A DNA stretch of 6,527 nucleotides from Rhodospirillaceae bacterium (lineage in GTDB: Bacteria; Pseudomonadota; Alphaproteobacteria; Rhodospirillales; Magnetovibrionaceae). The DNA lies in assembly GCA_029883045.1 (NCBI GenBank), contig JAOUJU010000097.1:1-6527 (forward strand), read 5' to 3'. Both the position numbers and the translations under genes were made by a program. The notes beneath the pieces were generated by a model. The model saw only the letters and a list, made by a program, of their open reading frames with translations, searched no databases and was not told where the DNA came from. Positions 1 to 5,068 of this stretch are shown piece by piece. Numbering within the stretch: the first letter of the stretch is position 1; every line of letters starts with the position of its first letter.

Positions 1-1782
1 AGCAGAGGCCATAGTGTAAATCGCGGCCTCGGTAGTCGGCATGGAACGCACAGGATAGACACGGTCTTCCGGGAACAGGTCGGTTACAAATTCACCATTT
101 TTGTTAACAACAAACTTACCGCGGGTGGCAACATAATTTGGCCCTTGGAATTGCCTAGCGCCAACAAAGGTATAATCATAACCAGCCACCTGAACGGTTT
201 CGCCAGGGTTCATCACCGTAATATTTTCGTGTTTCCACACGCTTGAACCGATCATACCGATGATGGCGACACCAAGACCAGCATGGGCGATGCTCATCCC
301 CCATTGCGAACGCGGTAGGCCATAAAGGCGCGCCATAGAAACCGCAAATGGTACACGAAACATTTTTGCACGAACAATAATCTCGCTCAACGTTCCAATA
401 ATAAGCCACGTAGCAAGCGCCAAACCAAACGCCGCCAAGATTGAGCCATCATCAGACAAGGCCATAACCAAAATAAATGTTACAACCGTTACGCCCCCGG
501 CAAAAACAAGGTGGCGTAACGCCTCTTTCAGGTTTCCCCTTTTCCATGCCAGCAGCGACCCAATTGCCATCACAATCACCACAGGCGTCATCAACGGAAT
601 AAACGACGCATTAAAAAATGGTGGGCCGACAGAAATTTTATCGCCACTAATGGCGTCAATGAAAAGCGGATAAAGTGTTCCCAGCAAAACCACGGCGGCA
701 GCCACCGTCATCAGCAAATTGTTTAACAACAACGCACCTTCACGTGATACGGGCTGGAACAAACCGCCCGCTTTCAATTCAGGCCCACGCAGGGCAAATA
801 GGGTGAACGAACCACCAACCACAACTAACAACAAAACCAAAATAAATACACCGCGCTCAGGATCAGATGCAAATGAATGCACTGACGTTAAAACGCCAGA
901 GCGAACAATAAACGTGCCCAATAAAGAAAACGAAAACGCGACAATGGCTAAAAATATTGTCCAGCCTTTAAGCGTGTTTCTTTTTTCAACCACGATGGAT
1001 GAATGCAAAAGCGCTGTTCCCACCAACCACGGCATGAAAGACGCGTTTTCCACCGGATCCCAAAACCACCAACCACCCCAGCCAAGTTCATAATAAGCCC
1101 ACCATGAACCAAGGCCGATACCAACGGTTAGGAAAGACCATGCAGCCAACGTCCATGGACGAACCCATCTGGCCCATGCGGCATCGACCCGGCCCTCAAT
1201 CAAGGCGGCGATGGCAAATGAAAAAGCAATGGAAAAACCGACGTAGCCCAAATACAAAAACGGGGGGTGAAATGCTAACCCGGGGTCTTGCAACAACGGG
1301 TTTAAACCCTTGCCGTCGGCGGGTGGTGGAAAAATTCGTTCAAACGGATTTGAAGTAAGAAGAATAAATAAATAAAAACCCAACGCGACCAAGGCCTGCA
1401 TGGAAACGACGCGGGCTTTTAAGGTAGGCGGCAAGTTACGCCCAAATAGCGCGACCGCCGCACCATAAATGGAAAGAATATAAACCCAAAGCAACATGGA
1501 TCCTTCATGGTTGCCCCAAACGCCTGAAACTTTATAAAGCATTGGTTTGTCGGAATGGGAGTTTTGATAAACATTAAGAACCGAAAAATCCGAAACCACG
1601 TACGAATAAGTAAGTGCGGCAAAGGAAATAGAAACCAATATAACCTGAACGATGGCCGATGGAATGGCGAAGTTCATCCAAGCTGCATCACCGCGCTGCG
1701 CGCCGACCATCGGAATAATCGCCTGAAAAGCAGCAACCATAAGCGCGAGTATCAAGGCGAAATGGCCTGCTTCTATTATCAT
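1..1782 (-). CDS. ccmF: Cytochrome c maturation heme lyase subunit CcmF (3' end cut by window edge)
   Basis: Polytopic inner-membrane subunit of the System I heme lyase. It receives heme from holo-CcmE and, with CcmH/CcmI-type partners, attaches it to apocytochrome c in the periplasm. The frame is open for 594 codons without a stop; the family usually has about 640-660 residues, so only the C-terminal tail is missing. The WWD domain is clear at about residues 226-248 (GSWWAYYELGWGGWFWDPVEN). The four family histidines are present: His172 in FHPP and His301 in VHSFASDP, which flank the WWD domain, His259 in ALLHS, and His499 in SIAHAGLG. These match E. coli His173, His303, His261 and His491. 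Many hydrophobic segments are followed by a periplasmic-type stretch after about residue 515. The ATG at 1782 shares one base with the ccmE stop (TAATG), and AGGA lies 9 bases upstream, so the start is firm. Last visible gene of the minus-strand ccm operon. Confidence 0.97.
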   Translation of the reverse strand, partial: MIIEAGHFALILALMVAAFQAIIPMVGAQRGDAAWMNFAIPSAIVQVILVSISFAALTYSYVVSDFSVLNVYQNSHSDKPMLYKVSGVWGNHEGSMLLWVYILSIYGAAVALFGRNLPPTLKARVVSMQALVALGFYLFILLTSNPFERIFPPPADGKGLNPLLQDPGLAFHPPFLYLGYVGFSIAFSFAIAALIEGRVDAAWARWVRPWTLAAWSFLTVGIGLGSWWAYYELGWGGWWFWDPVENASFMPWLVGTALLHSSIVVEKRNTLKGWTIFLAIVAFSFSLLGTFIVRSGVLTSVHSFASDPERGVFILVLLLVVVGGSFTLFALRGPELKAGGLFQPVSREGALLLNNLLMTVAAAVVLLGTLYPLFIDAISGDKISVGPPFFNASFIPLMTPVVIVMAIGSLLAWKRGNLKEALRHLVFAGGVTVVTFILVMALSDDGSILAAFGLALATWLIIGTLSEIIVRAKMFRVPFAVSMARLYGLPRSQWGMSIAHAGLGVAIIGMIGSSVWKHENITVMNPGETVQVAGYDYTFVGARQFQGPNYVATRGKFVVNKNGEFVTDLFPEDRVYPVRSMPTTEAAIYTMASA

Positions 1783-2249
1783 TATTTGTTTTCCTGTGGC
1801 TGGGTTTTCATTGTTTCATCGCCCTTCCATTGGCCGGATTTTTTCAAGGCATCGGCAACTTCGGGTGGCATGTATTGTTCATCGTGTTTTGCTAAAACTT
1901 CGGAAGCTTGGAAAGCTCCGTTTATATATTTTCCTTCGGCGATGACGCCTTGGCCTTCACGGAACAAGTCGGGCAAAATGCCGTCAAAAACTACATCAAC
2001 CACGTTTTCCAAATCGGTTACCCTAAACCGCGTAACGGTTGAACCCGCTTCGCGCACGACTGAACCTTCTTCAACTAGGCCACCTAGACGAAGGCGTTTA
2101 TCAGGGCCCGGCTGGGTGGTCGCAATATCGGTCGGGCTATTGAAAAAAACAATATTTTCTTCAAACGCCATTAACACCAAGCCAACCGCGATACCCAGCA
2201 ACGCCATGGCGATAATTACAAATGTAAGTCTTTTATGTTTGCGTTTCAT
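1782..2249 (-). CDS. ccmE: Periplasmic heme chaperone CcmE
   Basis: Membrane-anchored heme chaperone. CcmC/CcmD load heme covalently onto its histidine, CcmA/CcmB release it, and it delivers heme to CcmF. From the ATG the protein has 155 residues, normal for the family. A basic N-terminus (MKRKHKR) is followed by one membrane anchor at about residues 8-28, then an OB-fold domain. The hallmark LAKHDEQYMPPE carries the heme-binding His122 and the partner Tyr126 (HxxxY), equivalent to E. coli His130 and Tyr134. The tail after about residue 135 is polar and charged, as in the family. A TTG nine bases further upstream (2258) is in frame and would add three residues. I prefer the ATG because the AAAAAGG element upstream leaves only 3 bases to that TTG but 12 to the ATG. 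The gene starts 17 bases after the ccmD stop and overlaps ccmF by one base, which suggests translational coupling. Confidence 0.96.
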   Translation of the reverse strand: MKRKHKRLTFVIIAMALLGIAVGLVLMAFEENIVFFNSPTDIATTQPGPDKRLRLGGLVEEGSVVREAGSTVTRFRVTDLENVVDVVFDGILPDLFREGQGVIAEGKYINGAFQASEVLAKHDEQYMPPEVADALKKSGQWKGDETMKTQPQENK

Positions 2250-2266
2250 TGACTTCAATTGCCTTT

Positions 2267-2431
2267 TTATTTTGATTTTTCTTTTTCACCAGAAAGTTTT
2301 TCAAATGTGTTTTGTGTGTTTTTTAAATCGCGGATACTTAACCACGCAATAACCACAAGCACACCTGCGCTTAAACCATAGGCCGGCCAAACGAATGCCG
2401 CGTATCCACCCATTTCAAGAAATTCGTTCAC
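2267..2431 (-). CDS. ccmD: Small membrane protein CcmD, heme exporter complex subunit
   Basis: Small inner-membrane protein that stabilises the CcmC-heme-CcmE complex and is needed to release holo-CcmE from CcmABC. The reading frame is 54 residues: MNEFLEMGGYAAFVWPAYGL at the N-terminus, one hydrophobic segment at about residues 11-32, then a Lys/Glu-rich cytoplasmic tail (LSGEKEKSK). The GGYAxFVWPAYG pattern before the membrane helix, the size and the slot between ccmC and ccmE are what identify CcmD; the family is otherwise poorly conserved. The start is GTG. It is the first possible start after an in-frame TAG upstream, and GGAG sits 9 bases before it. The gene begins 20 bases after the ccmC stop and ends 17 bases before the ccmE ATG. 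It is easily missed because of its length and GTG start. Confidence 0.92.
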   Translation of the reverse strand: MNEFLEMGGYAAFVWPAYGLSAGVLVVIAWLSIRDLKNTQNTFEKLSGEKEKSK

Positions 2432-2451
2432 TAAAGTTATCTCCGTCTAAA

Positions 2452-3183
2452 TTAACCGCCGTGAACCTGTTTCAGGCGTAAAATGCGAACTTTGTTGGCG
2501 ACTAGCTCTTGGCGCATACGCACCATCAGTACCCATACATAATAAGCCTTGAAGGCAATTGCCATGATTAGCAGTGGCCACAACATTGATGGATGAATGG
2601 ACGAGCCACCCATTTTAATAACGCTGGCTGGTTGATGAAGCGTGTTCCACCAATCCACCGAAAATTTAATAATGGGAACATTGACAAAACCAACCAGCGC
2701 CAAAATTGCCGATGCCTTGGCCGCACGAACCCGGTCATCAAATGCGCCTTGTAATGCCATATAACCAATATAAAGAAACAACAAAACCAAAACCGATGTT
2801 AGGCGTGCATCCCAGACCCACCATGTTCCCCACATGGGCTTGCCCCAAAGCGAGCCAGTTGCCAGCGACAAAAATGTAAAGGCCGCCCCAATCGGTGCGG
2901 TAGCGCGCGCCGAAACGTCAGCCAAAGGATGTTTCCAAATTAATGAAACAGCACTTGCCACCGCCATTACGGTGTAGCAAAACATTGCCATCCATGCCGC
3001 CGGAACATGAACATACATAATGCGCGCACTTTCGCCCTGCTGATAATCAGCCGGTGCGGTAAAGAACGCCATATAAAGCCCGACGGTGATGCTCAATAAA
3101 AACACGGCCAATGCCCACGGCTGGATAATTCCAGCCAGTTTTAAAAAGCGCGTTGGGTTCGCAAAACGGTGTAGATCGGCCAA
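2452..3183 (-). CDS. ccmC: Heme exporter / heme-presenting protein CcmC
   Basis: Six-helix inner-membrane protein that binds heme at its periplasmic face through a WWD domain and attaches it to CcmE with help from CcmD. From the TTG at 3183 the protein is 243 residues (MADLHRFANPTRFLKLAG...), the usual CcmC length. The WWD motif is GTWWVWDARLTS (WWVWD at residues 121-125). The two axial-ligand histidines are His59 in YVHVPAAW and His183 in WWNTLHQP, matching E. coli His60 and His184. A longer frame opens with another TTG at 3216 and would add eleven residues. I chose 3183 because AGGA stands 6 bases upstream of it, no such site precedes 3216, and the result starts like family members, just ahead of HRFANPTRF. 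It lies 159 bases after ccmB, the only long gap in this otherwise tight operon, and 20 bases before ccmD. Confidence 0.96.
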   Translation of the reverse strand: MADLHRFANPTRFLKLAGIIQPWALAVFLLSITVGLYMAFFTAPADYQQGESARIMYVHVPAAWMAMFCYTVMAVASAVSLIWKHPLADVSARATAPIGAAFTFLSLATGSLWGKPMWGTWWVWDARLTSVLVLLFLYIGYMALQGAFDDRVRAAKASAILALVGFVNVPIIKFSVDWWNTLHQPASVIKMGGSSIHPSMLWPLLIMAIAFKAYYVWVLMVRMRQELVANKVRILRLKQVHGG

Positions 3184-3189
3184 GTGTTT

Positions 3190-3193
3190 TCCT
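3190..3193 (-). promoter_or_regulatory. Ribosome binding site deciding the ccmC TTG start
   Basis: AGGA on the minus strand, with 6 bases (AAACAC) to the TTG at 3183. It supports 3183 over the in-frame TTG at 3216, which has no purine-rich element at a usable distance. Confidence 0.6.
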
Positions 3194-3225
3194 AACAAAA
3201 TTATATAAATTGGCAAGAACAGGGT

Positions 3226-3241
3226 TTTAACCGTTTAACCG
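3226..3241. repeat. Tandem 8-mer repeat in the ccmB-ccmC gap
   Basis: TTTAACCG occurs twice head to tail without interruption (minus strand CGGTTAAA twice). It lies 43 bases upstream of the ccmC start and beside a small hairpin (CCTAT, four-base loop, ATAGG at 3243-3256). An operator or binding site for ccmC is possible, but two copies of an 8-mer can arise by chance and I recognise no regulator for it. The rest of the gap (3184-3342) shows no convincing gene or terminator. An AT-rich run with a TATAAT-like hexamer, just upstream of the ccmC ribosome site, lacks a good -35. Confidence 0.4.
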
Positions 3242-3342
3242 ACCTATTTCCATAGGCAAGGTCAATTTAGGTGACAGATAGTAATGGCCAAAATGTGGCA
3301 ATGGTTTTGCGGTTGGGCCAATTGGGACATATTTTCAGTGCC

Positions 3343-4008
3343 CTATTCTAAAGCCTGGCGTAAACCGCCTGCCCCAGCCCACGGTGCCAATGCCAAGGTA
3401 CCTATGAAAAAACCCCCTAAAATAAGGAGTTGTGCCTTGAACTCATACCCGCCTATGGCGCCATCTACGGCCGAAACGCCAAATATCAGCACCGGAATAT
3501 AAAGCGGCAAAACCAACAACGAAAGCAGCACCCCACCCCGGCGTGAGCCCAATATCAGGGCCGCACCGATGGCACCGATTAGGCTAAGCGATGGCGTGCC
3601 CAGCAACAGGGCAACAATAAGCACCATAAAACCATCGCTATCCATTTGCATCAAAACCGCCAATACGGGTGCAGCCACAATTAGCGGCAAGCCGCTGGTT
3701 ATCCAGTGCGCCGTTACCTTGGCCAAAACTGTCACCTCAAGCGGCAGGGATGAAAGTGCTAATAATTCAAGCGAACCATCGTCATAATCGATCTGGAAAA
3801 GCCGTTCCAATGACAGCATGGTCGAAAGCAACGCCGCCACCCAAATAACACCAGCGGCGATACGCGCTAGGGTTCCCGGTTCTGGGCCAACGCCAAACGG
3901 AAACAAAACAACGGCAATAATAAAAAATACCACTACTAAAAGTGAATCCATCCCTTGGCGAAACGCAAGGTTAAGGTCGCGACGAACAAGAAATACAAAC
4001 TGTTTCAT
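3343..4008 (-). CDS. ccmB: Heme exporter ABC transporter permease subunit CcmB
   Basis: Membrane subunit of the CcmAB ABC unit, which with CcmC and CcmD uses ATP hydrolysis by CcmA to release heme-loaded CcmE for CcmF. The protein has 221 residues, the standard length, and about six hydrophobic segments. Family-like features include the N-terminal RRDLNLAFRQG, the cytoplasmic stretch LERLFQIDYDDGSLELLALSSLP at about residues 68-90, and the KVTAHWITSGLPLIVAAP segment that follows. The start ATG directly follows the last base of the ccmA stop codon (TAAATG, zero gap), and AAGG inside the ccmA end lies about 10 bases upstream, so coupled translation with ccmA is likely. The gene is followed by the 159-base gap before ccmC. 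No frameshift or unusual composition seen. Confidence 0.96.
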   Translation of the reverse strand: MKQFVFLVRRDLNLAFRQGMDSLLVVVFFIIAVVLFPFGVGPEPGTLARIAAGVIWVAALLSTMLSLERLFQIDYDDGSLELLALSSLPLEVTVLAKVTAHWITSGLPLIVAAPVLAVLMQMDSDGFMVLIVALLLGTPSLSLIGAIGAALILGSRRGGVLLSLLVLPLYIPVLIFGVSAVDGAIGGYEFKAQLLILGGFFIGTLALAPWAGAGGLRQALE

Positions 4009-4653
4009 TTATGCCGCACCTTGTATTTCGCGCCTAAGGGCAAAATCAGAAATATCTAAAACTGTTGCTGCTTCAATATTAATGTCAGCATGGGTTGAAA
4101 GCACTACAATTCCACCGCCTTCGCGATGTTTTCTGATGGCGCTATCAAGCAACGCAATTGAAGCACGATCAAGTGCCGTGGTTGGTTCATCTAATAACCA
4201 CAATGGTGCGGGCGCTGCAATAATGCGTGCCAAATTAACCCTGCGTTTTTGTCCCGCCGAAAGAAACCGTCCGGGAACATCGGCCAGATGTTTTGCATCA
4301 AACACATCAAGTGCGCTTAGAATATTTTTTTCACTTACGTCGCCACCGCGCACGCCCGCCCAAAAACGAACATTTTCAAGAACACTTAATACCGATTTGA
4401 CCGCATCGTGATGGCCAACATAGTGCAAATTTTCTGCATGTTCATCCAAGTCATCTAAAGCTAAGCCATCATTCCACAGCAATTTTCCCGATGCAGGCTT
4501 TAATAAGCCCGCCATCATTCTAAGCAGTGATGATTTACCTGCCCCGTTCGGCCCAACCAGCACCAACGCGCCACCCGCTTGAACAGAAAAATTCAGTCCG
4601 GTGAAAACCAGCCTTTCGCCCCGTATGCAGGTGAGTTCCTTGCCCTCGAACAA
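4009..4653 (-). CDS. ccmA: Cytochrome c biogenesis ABC transporter ATP-binding protein CcmA
   Basis: Cytoplasmic ATPase of the CcmAB complex; it drives release of holo-CcmE. The protein has 214 residues, normal for a single nucleotide-binding domain of this family. In order: Walker A GPNGAGKSS (residues 34-42), the ABC signature LSAGQKRR (131-138), Walker B LWLLDEP (151-157) with catalytic Glu156, the D-loop TALD (159-162), and the switch His188 in STHAD. Where many ABC ATPases have the Q-loop glutamine, this one reads YVGHHDAVKS (78-87), so a histidine seems to occupy that position. The start is TTG, with AAGGA 6 bases upstream; no in-frame ATG precedes it. First gene of the operon. No strong promoter is visible in the 67 bases between it and the terminator upstream; the best match is a weak TTCGAA-N17-TAAGAT. 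Confidence 0.96.
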   Translation of the reverse strand: MFEGKELTCIRGERLVFTGLNFSVQAGGALVLVGPNGAGKSSLLRMMAGLLKPASGKLLWNDGLALDDLDEHAENLHYVGHHDAVKSVLSVLENVRFWAGVRGGDVSEKNILSALDVFDAKHLADVPGRFLSAGQKRRVNLARIIAAPAPLWLLDEPTTALDRASIALLDSAIRKHREGGGIVVLSTHADINIEAATVLDISDFALRREIQGAA

Positions 4654-4720
4654 TGTTCTTCCTTTTTGCCTTTAATCTTAGTGCAATATGCATCAGCTTC
4701 GAACATTAACGTAATTTTAT

Positions 4721-4755
4721 TTAAAAAAAAGACCGGGCTTTAAAACCCGGTCTTT
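4721..4755 (-). terminator. Rho-independent terminator upstream of ccmA, minus-strand orientation
   Basis: A 10-bp perfect stem (AAAGACCGGG with CCCGGTCTTT) closes an 8-base loop. Read on the minus strand, the GC-rich stem runs into eight consecutive T followed by AAATAA, a textbook intrinsic terminator. On the plus strand the downstream side (CAGTTTTAG) is a poor U-tract. It therefore ends a minus-strand transcript that begins to its right, where there is no protein gene before the divergent acnA. It also shields ccmA from that transcript. Confidence 0.8.
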
Positions 4756-4925
4756 CAGTTTTAGTCAGCACTGCGAAAAGGTTTCGCATTTTCAACTTCA
4801 CAATTCAAAGGGCGGCCCTAAAATGGGCCCTAGCGGGTGGAGAGAGGGAGGGGGGAGCCTCATTAACCCGCTGTTTCCTTTGATTGTGATTAGACCGCCC
4901 GAATGTGACCAGATTGTGTCAATAA
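4721..4925 (-). ncRNA. Candidate structured small RNA, unknown family
   Basis: I do not recognise the family. Read on the minus strand, 5' to 3', nested inverted repeats give a compact fold. A closing stem pairs 4877-4889 with 4798-4811 (13 pairs, one bulge). Inside it lies a 7-bp hairpin (AGCGGGT 4872-4866 with ACCCGCT 4838-4832) whose 27-base loop can form GAGG/CCTC around a CUCCCC loop. A second inner hairpin follows (GGCCC/GGGCC, 4829-4814, loop AUUUUA), making a three-way junction. Downstream come TGCGAAA/TTTCGCA (4788-4772) and the terminator at 4721-4755. The C/U-rich loop resembles the anti-Shine-Dalgarno loops of some regulatory RNAs (inference). The 5' end is a guess: a TATAAT reads on the minus strand at 4937-4932 but has no good -35. 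A TTGACA at 4922-4917 pairs only with a TCTAAT 22 bases on, which is too far. No open frame explains the region. Confidence 0.45.
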
Positions 4926-4988
4926 GAGGGTATTATAATGGTGCGGTTATTTATTTAGTCCCGTAAAGAGACCATTTTATAACATTTT

Positions 4989-5018
4989 TTGGACTTTCTT
5001 GGGCAAAAAGCCCTATAT
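4989..5018 (+). promoter_or_regulatory. Candidate acnA promoter
   Basis: TTGGAC at 4989-4994, an 18-base spacer, then CTATAT at 5013-5018, a pattern close to the alphaproteobacterial vegetative promoter. Initiation would fall near 5025, giving a leader of about 45 bases before the acnA ATG. The spacer contains a small GGGC-AAAAA-GCCC inverted repeat (5001-5013). A second -10-like TATAAT at 4934-4939 lacks a matching -35. Confidence 0.4.
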
Positions 5019-5068
5019 ATCAACTCAAACGCTGCTTACAAAACACCCCGGTGGAGAAAACCCTAATC

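Noticed and set aside
719..1358. Two plus-strand frames within the ccmF region
   Set aside because: Antisense to the WWD-domain part of ccmF, with Asn/Thr/Pro/Arg-rich translations typical of shadow frames.
1555..2352. Plus-strand frame of 265 codons
   Set aside because: It runs antisense across ccmF, ccmE and part of ccmD, all of which have strong family motifs; low-complexity translation, so a shadow.
3284..3502. Plus-strand 72-codon frame opening in the ccmB-ccmC gap (MAKMWQWFCGW...)
   Set aside because: Most of it lies antisense to ccmB, it has no clear ribosome site, and it shows no recognisable domain; it looks like a shadow.
4647..4659. CGAACAATGTTCT palindrome at the ccmA start as a LexA-type SOS box
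   Set aside because: The spacing between the GAAC and GTTC half-sites is 3 bases, which fits neither the Gram-positive type nor the alphaproteobacterial N7 direct-repeat type, and ccm genes are not SOS genes.
4894..4922. TTGACA ... TCTAAT as a minus-strand promoter for the small RNA
   Set aside because: The spacer is 22 bases, too long for a normal sigma-70 promoter; kept only as a remark in the small RNA entry.
4654..5068. A riboswitch or iron-responsive operator (IscR/RirA type) for acnA
   Set aside because: I looked for TGA-N9-TCA and IscR-like palindromes near the acnA promoter and found no convincing match; the structured part is oriented the other way.
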